Below, one piece after another: positions 5,792-10,823 of a stretch of 10,823 nucleotides of DNA. The notes beneath the pieces were generated by a model. It had not been told where the DNA came from and searched no databases. It saw only the letters and a program-made list of their open reading frames with translations. The DNA is from Bacillota bacterium (lineage in GTDB: Bacteria; Bacillota; Bacilli; Alicyclobacillales; SLC66): contig JAKADD010000051.1 of the NCBI GenBank assembly GCA_021820825.1, forward strand, positions 1-10,823, in the 5' to 3' direction. The position numbers and the translations under genes are program-made. Numbering within the stretch: position 1 is the stretch's first letter; each line of letters starts with the position of its first letter.

Positions 5792-7255
5792 CTACTGTTC
5801 ATCCTTTCCCTTCGCATTTTGCCAAAATTCCTCGAGAATATCAAGCGATACTTCGGAAAACGCGAGCGAACGCTGCTCAAGCTGCCGTTCTACATGGTTA
5901 AACCGCCGGCGAAACTTGTCATTGGCCATCCTGCAGGCTCTCTCCGGATCCAGATTCAGACGCCGCGCAAGATTAACCACACTGAAAAACAGGTCGCCGA
6001 GTTCCTCCAATTGGTCCTCGACTGCAGCCGCTTGTTCCAGTTCCACAATTTCCTCGGCGATTTTTGCGAAGACATCCTTACGATCCGGCCAGTCGAACCC
6101 AACCAACGCAGCTTCAGTCTGGAGCTCCCTGCTCTCCAACAAGGGCGGTTGCGCCCGTTTTACACGATCGAGCAAAAATGGCCGATCCGCAGCGGCCGGT
6201 TTCTCTGCGGATTTTATCCGCTGCCAGTTTGCTTTCACGGCTTCCGTATCCAGCGCCTCTGCATCGCCAAATACATGGGGGTGGCGGCGAATCAACTTTT
6301 CCGACAACGCCCGCGTCACATCGCGTACGGTAAAATAGCCTTCGTCTTGACCAATTTGACTGTGCAACGCCACCTGCAACAACAAGTCTCCCAGTTCATC
6401 CACCAACGCGTCCACATCGCTATTGTCAATCGCTTCAGCCACTTCATACGCCTCTTCGATCACATAGGGGCGCAGCGATTGATGCGTTTGTTCAATATCC
6501 CATGGACACCCGTCCGGTGAACGAAGTGTGCTGACAATCTGAAGCAATTCCGACCACTCGCCGAGGCGCTGCGACCGTTCTCGCAAAGGCGGCACATAGA
6601 GTGAGGTCAGATGATCAATTCCATCCAGCCGATCCAGTTCATACAGTGGAACACGCCGAATCGACTCTTCGTCGCCCAAACCGACCCCACGGACAACAAC
6701 GACCTCATGGGCGTCGCCATAGATCTCTGCCAGAGCCGCCTTTACATCCATCGCTTTAGCGGTGTTATACATTTGTACTATGACCGTATGCAGTACAGGC
6801 CTTAACAGGGCGCCATCCACGTCGTCCGCGTCAAGCAGCAGCAAGCCCTCGACGGGGTCAACCCCAATCCGCAGCAGCATGTCGTCGAGAAAACTCTGAC
6901 CTGGTCCATATACGACCTGATGGCCCGCAAAAGGGGCGCGTTCCGCCAGAATTCTCACTGTGCGTTCCGCCATGGCGGGATGACCCGGCACGGCAAAGAC
7001 GATTTCTCCATGCCGGTCTGTTTCGCCCAGGAGATATCCCGCCATCGCTTCATAAACCCCGGCAAACGAGGATGCGGTTTCATAGAATGAATCCAGCGCC
7101 GTGTATGTGATCCCTTCACGATCCAGAAAGGACACCACAGGGTGGCGCACAGTCCGGATGTAAGCCGGATGACCGGCTCCGAGGAGTCTGAGTGTTCCAT
7201 ACGGCAGACTGTTCACCGAACCGCCGCCAAGTCCAACAATATGTATGACGCCCAT
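5792..7255 (-). CDS. yabN: YabN: tetrapyrrole-methylase-like domain fused to MazG nucleotide pyrophosphohydrolase
   Basis: The 487-residue fusion matches the B. subtilis YabN layout (489 aa). Residues about 1-220 form a TP-methylase-like domain, with a GLGGGS glycine loop near residue 8 and [12 protein letters not shown] near 90. Its substrate is unknown. Residues about 235-480 are MazG, which hydrolyses NTPs to NMP and pyrophosphate. [20 protein letters not shown] leads into the first EExxE...ExxD metal site (EEAYE, DELGD). A second full set (EEIVE, EELGD) lies near residue 420, so both halves of the tandem MazG unit keep their acidic residues. The ATG at 7255 follows AAGGGG by about 6 bases. 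It lies 37 bases after the flippase gene, probably in one transcript. Confidence 0.94.
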   Translation of the reverse strand: MGVIHIVGLGGGSVNSLPYGTLRLLGAGHPAYIRTVRHPVVSFLDREGITYTALDSFYETASSFAGVYEAMAGYLLGETDRHGEIVFAVPGHPAMAERTVRILAERAPFAGHQVVYGPGQSFLDDMLLRIGVDPVEGLLLLDADDVDGALLRPVLHTVIVQMYNTAKAMDVKAALAEIYGDAHEVVVVRGVGLGDEESIRRVPLYELDRLDGIDHLTSLYVPPLRERSQRLGEWSELLQIVSTLRSPDGCPWDIEQTHQSLRPYVIEEAYEVAEAIDNSDVDALVDELGDLLLQVALHSQIGQDEGYFTVRDVTRALSEKLIRRHPHVFGDAEALDTEAVKANWQRIKSAEKPAAADRPFLLDRVKRAQPPLLESRELQTEAALVGFDWPDRKDVFAKIAEEIVELEQAAAVEDQLEELGDLFFSVVNLARRLNLDPERACRMANDKFRRRFNHVERQLEQRSLAFSEVSLDILEEFWQNAKGKDEQ

Positions 7256-7292
7256 ACGTCACCCCTTCCTGTGTAATCGTACGCATTGCCGC

Positions 7293-8933
7293 TCACTGAG
7301 CCAGCAGTCCCAGTTTTCGGAACGTCCTGGCGAGAAGTGGCCCCACTTTCGGCACCACAATGAGTTCCTGTTCCCCCAGTGCGCCCACGAGGACGAGCAT
7401 AAAAAAATACACGATTGCGCCAACGCCAACCGTCAACAAAGTGACAAAAGCGGCGCTGCTGCGCTGTGGCAGATCGAAGGCCATCCGTTGCCACTGATTG
7501 TAGACGGCAAACGTGACTGCGCCCATCACGAAGGTGGCCAGCGCAGGTTTCACAAAATGGCTCGTCAACGTCATTTTCAACTGCATCAATTTCGCCAACG
7601 ACACGAAATTCAGCATCGCCGCGACCGCATAGCTGACGGAAGTGGCGATGGCCGCGCCATCGATTCCGTATCGCGGCACCAGAATAAAGTTTAACGCAAC
7701 TTTAAGCACAGTGCCAATGACAAGGCTGTAGAGCGGTGCATAAACCCTGCCGAGACCCTGCAGACTGGCGGCGAGCGCGATCTGCACACTGCTGAAAAAA
7801 GTGGCCAGGCCGAGGATCTGGATACTGTGATACCCGGCGGCATTGCGAAACAGCGCGATATCGATCGGTCGCCCCAGTATGAAAAGCCCGGCCGCCGCAG
7901 GCAACGAAAACAGGACTGCGACACGCAACCCCAGAAGGATGCGCGCTGAGGTGTCGCGCGTATCGCGCAAAGCGTGCGCCTGCGAAACCGAAGGCATCAA
8001 AGCCGTGCCAATGGAACTGGCGAGAGCCGCAGGGAGCATCATCAGCTTGAACGCCCGGCCCGCAAGCAGTCCGAAATCACTGGTGGCCATGGCCTGCGAA
8101 ACTCCCTGGTGTTTAAGCAGATTGGTGACTGTCAAAGCGTCGACATTGCTGGTCAGCGGAATGACAAGCGCCCCGAGACTCACGGGAATCGCATAATAAA
8201 TCAGACGTTTCAGAATGGCAGAAGAACTCAGCCGTTCGCGGCTCAGGTGCTCGCTCGGTGTGATGCGCAAAACCGCAGCCAAATGTTGCGGATCCCGATA
8301 GCGCCAAAAAAAATAACCCATGGCCGCAATGCCCGCGACGCCGCCGCTGACAGCTCCAGACGCCGCCGCCGCCGCGGCCGCCGAAGCGCCGTATCCCAGG
8401 TGAATGACCACATACGCGCCCACAAGAATCGTTGCAACCCGCGCCAGTTGTTCTGCAACTTGTGAAACCGCTGTGGGATTCATCAACTGCCACCCCTGAA
8501 AGTAGCCGCGCATGCTGCTCATGGCGGGTACAATAAACAGGGCTGGGGCGATGGCCTGAATGGCGAACACCGCATTCTTGTCGCCAGACAGGCGCGCAAA
8601 AAAACCTGCCCCAAAGTAGAGCCCCAGCGCGCAAACAAGCCCGATGACAGCCAACAGGACAAATGACACCCGATAGATGCGCCGGGCCGTGTCTGCATCG
8701 CCAAGCGCCGTGTATTCACTCACGTATTTGGACACTGCAACCGGGAACCCCGCCGTGGAAATGACGAGCAGCGTTGCATAGACAGGATACGCCATCTGGT
8801 ACAGCCCCATGCCCCCGTCGCCGATCATGTTTTGTAAAAGCACAGTATAAACAGATCCCAGGAGCTTTGACACAATCGCGGCAACGCCGAGTATCAAAGC
8901 TCCCCGCAAAAATGTCCTGCTCGATGACTCCAC
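7293..8933 (-). CDS. spoVB: SpoVB/YabM-type polysaccharide (lipid II-like) flippase, MOP superfamily
   Basis: This multi-pass membrane protein is of the MurJ/Wzx class, which flips lipid-linked wall precursors; SpoVB is needed for the spore cortex and YabM is its paralogue at this locus in B. subtilis. The N-terminus FLRGALILGVAAIVSKLLGSVYTVLLQNMIG followed by GLYQMAYPVYATLL is characteristic. About 14 hydrophobic segments span the roughly 546 residues, and an Ala-run (seven Ala) lies near residue 190. The GTG at 8933 is preferred because AGGGG lies 8 bases upstream and homologues start close to this point; GTG at 8942 is in frame and possible. A strong terminator after spoVT means it needs its own promoter. 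Whether it is orthologous to SpoVB or to YabM cannot be told from the sequence alone; position favours YabM. Confidence 0.9.
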   Translation of the reverse strand: MESSSRTFLRGALILGVAAIVSKLLGSVYTVLLQNMIGDGGMGLYQMAYPVYATLLVISTAGFPVAVSKYVSEYTALGDADTARRIYRVSFVLLAVIGLVCALGLYFGAGFFARLSGDKNAVFAIQAIAPALFIVPAMSSMRGYFQGWQLMNPTAVSQVAEQLARVATILVGAYVVIHLGYGASAAAAAAASGAVSGGVAGIAAMGYFFWRYRDPQHLAAVLRITPSEHLSRERLSSSAILKRLIYYAIPVSLGALVIPLTSNVDALTVTNLLKHQGVSQAMATSDFGLLAGRAFKLMMLPAALASSIGTALMPSVSQAHALRDTRDTSARILLGLRVAVLFSLPAAAGLFILGRPIDIALFRNAAGYHSIQILGLATFFSSVQIALAASLQGLGRVYAPLYSLVIGTVLKVALNFILVPRYGIDGAAIATSVSYAVAAMLNFVSLAKLMQLKMTLTSHFVKPALATFVMGAVTFAVYNQWQRMAFDLPQRSSAAFVTLLTVGVGAIVYFFMLVLVGALGEQELIVVPKVGPLLARTFRKLGLLAQ

Positions 8934-8942
8934 CGTATCCAC

Positions 8943-9000
8943 CCCTGTCCACCCGTGCTATACCACGAGTATACTGGCGGCTTGGGAGACTTATACTTGC
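8943..9000 (-). promoter_or_regulatory. Likely promoter region of the flippase gene, sigma factor unclear
   Basis: This short gap lies between the spoVT terminator and the flippase start. On the minus strand it has TATACT near 8975 and TATAGC near 8962, both -10-like, but no -35 at a proper distance: TTGCAA near 9000 is 23 bases from TATACT. Initiation here is inferred from the terminator just upstream; the sigma factor cannot be named. Confidence 0.35.
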
Positions 9001-9029
9001 AAGAAAAAGAGGCAGCCTGTCGCTGCCCC
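9001..9029 (-). terminator. Rho-independent terminator of spoVT
   Basis: On the minus strand GGGGCAGC (9029-9022) and GCTGCCTC (9016-9009) form an 8-bp stem with one G-T pair and a 5-base loop. TTTTTCTT follows at 9008-9001. It lies 35 bases past the spoVT stop. Confidence 0.88.
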
Positions 9030-9063
9030 TGTCTTGCCTATGAGTGCTTAACATTCATCAGAA

Positions 9064-9606
9064 TTACTGATCCATTTGTTTGGACAGAAACCCTGCGGCA
9101 GTTTCTGCGAGTTTAGCCTCAATTTCACCCATTTTGGTCTCGTCATCGCGCGCAATGAGAACCACACTGCCGATTGGATCGCCGTTGTAGATAATCGGCA
9201 CAATCACTCGCGAGCCTACATGATCCCACTTATCGCGGACGATCTGAATATCGCCGGGATTGCTGGACAAACTCGTTTTACGATCCTCCATCACCTTCTC
9301 CACATCGGCCCCCACCGGTTTTTCAAGGTACTCCTTCTTCGCAATTCCCGCCGTCGCAATGACAGTATCGCGATCCGTGATGATCGTAAGATGACCGAGC
9401 GTCTCGTTGAGCGATTCTGCGTATTCCTTGGCAAACTCTCCGAGTTCACCGATCGGAGAATATTTCTTCAAAATGACTTCCCCATCACGATCCACGAAAA
9501 TTTCCAGTGGATCGCCTTCGCGAATTCGCAGTGTCCTGCGAATTTCCTTCGGAATCACTACCCGGCCGAGATCGTCTATCCGTCTGACTATACCAGTCGC
9601 CTTCAT
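9064..9606 (-). CDS. spoVT: Stage V sporulation protein T (SpoVT), AbrB-type regulator
   Basis: SpoVT is the forespore transcription regulator that tunes the late sigma-G regulon and affects germination. The 180-residue protein has the usual family length (178 in B. subtilis). Residues 1-50 are the SpoVT/AbrB swapped-hairpin DNA-binding domain, with MKATGIVRRIDDLGRVVIPK and EGDPLEIFVDRDGEVILKKY. Residues about 56-178 are a GAF-like domain with VGSRVIVPIIYNGDPIGSVV. The ATG at 9606 follows GTGAGG by 10 bases. Terminators lie both upstream (after prsA) and downstream, so it is probably transcribed alone. I could not find a sigma-G promoter that matches well in the 100 bases upstream. Confidence 0.96.
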   Translation of the reverse strand: MKATGIVRRIDDLGRVVIPKEIRRTLRIREGDPLEIFVDRDGEVILKKYSPIGELGEFAKEYAESLNETLGHLTIITDRDTVIATAGIAKKEYLEKPVGADVEKVMEDRKTSLSSNPGDIQIVRDKWDHVGSRVIVPIIYNGDPIGSVVLIARDDETKMGEIEAKLAETAAGFLSKQMDQ

Positions 9607-9709
9607 GCTGAAAACGCCTCACTTTCTCGAAACGGTTTACTGTGGATCATGACGTTATCTTGTCCTATCCGGTCTATCTTTACCAAATTAATTCGGAGTT
9701 ATTTGCTGG
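9607..9709 (-). promoter_or_regulatory. spoVT upstream region, promoter expected but not located
   Basis: This region lies between the prsA terminator and the spoVT start. It is AT-richer than the genes, with GAATTAATTTGG near 9690. A sigma-G/F type pair would be expected from knowledge of spoVT, but no pair fits in both sequence and spacing, so only the region is marked. Confidence 0.3.
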
Positions 9710-9744
9710 AAATAAAACGCTCCCTGCGCACCACCACAGGGAGC
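9710..9744 (-). terminator. Rho-independent terminator of prsA
   Basis: On the minus strand GCTCCCTG (9744-9737) and CAGGGAGC (9726-9719) form a perfect 8-bp stem with a 10-base loop. GTTTTATTT follows. It lies 45 bases past the prsA stop. Confidence 0.88.
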
Positions 9745-9789
9745 CTGTCCAATCTGACGCAACTAATTAACCGCCACTGGGTCGTGAAT

Positions 9790-10713
9790 TTACAGCGTCA
9801 CTTTAATGTTCGCCTGCTTTTGCAACTGTCCAATCATGGCAGGAACCACCGTTTGCTCCTGCTGCGTCAGCAACTGTTGCTGGATCGTGGACTGCACTGT
9901 CTTGAACGGTTCGATGGTTCGATGCAGAACCTCCATGACATGGTATCCAAACTGCGACTTAAACGGTTTGCCAACGACGCCAACAGGCTGCGTCATGGCG
10001 TGCTGGGCAAACGGCGCCACCCAGTTGGACGGGGTCGTCGGAGGATACTGGCCGCCATTGTTCTTGGAACCGGTATCAGTCGAATACTTTTTAGCCAATA
10101 CTTTCCAACTGCCGCCATTGCGGAGATCCGTGTAGATTCTTTGTGCCAGAGGAAGCGTCTTAACCAGAATGTGGCGCACGGTTACAGTCGCAAACTGGTC
10201 GAGATTCTTGTTGTAAAACTGCTTTTGCGCAGAAAGCGGAGCCGTCTTGACGAGCGTCTTCACATACTGCTCAAACATCAATCCAGTTTGAATATACGAT
10301 GCAAGGTCCGCATCCGTCAGGTTCAAAGACTGCATCTTCGCGTCAAAGGTCGCTTGCGATCCGCCGTACGACTGCTTGGTAATCTGTTGCTTGGCCTGCA
10401 GCACCTGCTGATTCACCAAGGCCAGAGGCACCTTGATTCCAGCCTGCTTCTCTTTTTGAGCCAGAATCCGGAAATACATAATATACGTCTGCGCAACTTG
10501 CGTCTTGACTGCTGTGCTCACCGTCAGCTTCGGATTGAACAGTTCCTCCAGTTGCACCTGCTTGTCCAGCTGTGAAGCGGTCACCGATCCACCGTTGTAG
10601 GTGGCGACGATTGCAGCGCTGCTCTGTGTGCCGCAACCTGCAAGAACGGTCACCAGGGCTGTCGCCGCGATCATTCCCATTACCATCCGCGATCGTTTCC
10701 AATTACTGAACAT
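9790..10713 (-). CDS. prsA: PrsA/SurA-like peptidyl-prolyl isomerase lipoprotein
   Basis: This extracellular foldase helps secreted proteins fold after export. The 307-residue protein has a lipoprotein signal: basic start FSNWKRSR, hydrophobic run, and lipobox VLAGC with Cys27 as the lipidated residue. Residues about 35-175 form the N-terminal chaperone region with YNGGSVTASQLDKQVQ. A parvulin domain at about 176-268 shows VTVRHILVK, WKVLAKKYSTDTGSKNNGGQ and FGYHVMEVL. B. subtilis PrsA has 292 residues. The ATG at 10713 follows AGGAGG by 9 bases and overlaps the end of the upstream gene by 11 bases, so the two are probably translated from one message. A strong terminator follows. It may be a lineage-specific paralogue rather than the main PrsA; the domain assignment is secure, the symbol less so. 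Confidence 0.88.
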   Translation of the reverse strand: MFSNWKRSRMVMGMIAATALVTVLAGCGTQSSAAIVATYNGGSVTASQLDKQVQLEELFNPKLTVSTAVKTQVAQTYIMYFRILAQKEKQAGIKVPLALVNQQVLQAKQQITKQSYGGSQATFDAKMQSLNLTDADLASYIQTGLMFEQYVKTLVKTAPLSAQKQFYNKNLDQFATVTVRHILVKTLPLAQRIYTDLRNGGSWKVLAKKYSTDTGSKNNGGQYPPTTPSNWVAPFAQHAMTQPVGVVGKPFKSQFGYHVMEVLHRTIEPFKTVQSTIQQQLLTQQEQTVVPAMIGQLQKQANIKVTL

Positions 10714-10823
10714 GTTCCAACGCCTCCTGAACGTGAAATACTTTGGCCAGTTCTTCCAGCACTTTCTCAGTCATTTGCAAAATTCTCCCATCTTCAAGGC
10801 CGCGTCCCTCAACCGTAAGCGTA
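10703..10823 (-). CDS. mfd: C-terminal end of a gene upstream of prsA, probably mfd (partial)
   Basis: A frame enters from the right edge, runs 39 codons and stops with TAA at 10705-10703. It reads TLTVEGRGLEDGRILQMTEK and continues with a helical, Leu-rich end (VLEELAKVFHVQEALEHVQ). This fits the last part of the transcription-repair coupling factor Mfd, and mfd directly precedes spoVT in B. subtilis and relatives. The visible piece is too short and variable for proof, so the identification rests mainly on conserved gene order. The ribosome site of prsA lies within its last codons. Confidence 0.55.
   Translation of the reverse strand, partial: TLTVEGRGLEDGRILQMTEKVLEELAKVFHVQEALEHVQ

Noticed and set aside
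8340..8400. Short GCC-rich repeat tract
   Set aside because: It encodes an Ala run inside the flippase and stays in frame, so it is ordinary low-complexity coding sequence.
9076..10575. 499-codon open frame on the plus strand
   Set aside because: It runs antisense through spoVT, the prsA terminator and prsA. The minus-strand genes have clear family motifs, and the plus frame has no recognisable domain or ribosome site.
1..10823. Mobile elements, CRISPR arrays, defence or toxin-antitoxin modules
   Set aside because: No transposase, integrase, regularly spaced repeats or paired small toxin-antitoxin frames are visible. All sizeable genes belong to conserved sporulation, division or housekeeping families.

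Overview
The window comes from an endospore-forming Firmicute of the order Bacillales. It carries spoIIE, spoVT, a spoVB/yabM-type flippase, yabP and yabQ in the conserved order seen around the B. subtilis mfd-spoVT-yabM-yabN-yabO-yabPQ-divIC-yabR-spoIIE region. Moderate-to-high GC, GTG starts, an HU gene inside the cluster and a PrsA-type lipoprotein gene between mfd and spoVT suggest a lineage outside Bacillus proper, such as Alicyclobacillaceae. That placement is inference from gene order and composition, not from a search.

Almost everything reads on the minus strand. In transcription order (right to left): the tail of a gene that is probably mfd (10823-10703), prsA-like foldase lipoprotein (10713-9790) with a strong terminator, spoVT (9606-9064) with a strong terminator, spoVB/yabM flippase (about 8933-7293), yabN/mazG (7255-5792), hup (5720-5448), rqcP/yabO (5447-5145), yabP (about 5062-4766), yabQ (4759-4121), divIC (4108-3770), yabR S1-domain protein (3690-3289), and spoIIE (2153 to beyond position 1). 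The only plus-strand gene is a comEB-like dCMP deaminase (2370-2810). It is convergent with yabR and divergent from spoIIE. The 478-base gap 2811-3288 holds no convincing gene but has several inverted repeats, including a perfect 18-bp hairpin.

The genes cover three linked tasks. Sporulation is served by SpoIIE (sigma-F activation at the polar septum), YabP/YabQ (mother-cell membrane and cortex), SpoVB/YabM (lipid-linked precursor flipping) and SpoVT (late forespore regulator). DivIC serves septum assembly in growing and sporulating cells. Housekeeping quality control is served by Mfd (stalled polymerase), RqcP (ribosome quality control), MazG (nucleotide hydrolysis), HU (nucleoid) and PrsA (folding of secreted proteins).

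The best regulatory signal is the spoIIE promoter. It has a perfect TTGACA -35, a near-perfect TACAAT -10, an unusual 21-bp spacer, and a consensus Spo0A box over the -35, the layout known for the B. subtilis spoIIE promoter. A second clear promoter (TTGACA-18 bp-TATAAT) lies just upstream of yabR, and a sigma-E-like candidate lies upstream of yabP. I see no mobile element, CRISPR array, RNA gene or undescribed system. This is a conserved core region, and its interest lies mainly in regulation and gene arrangement.
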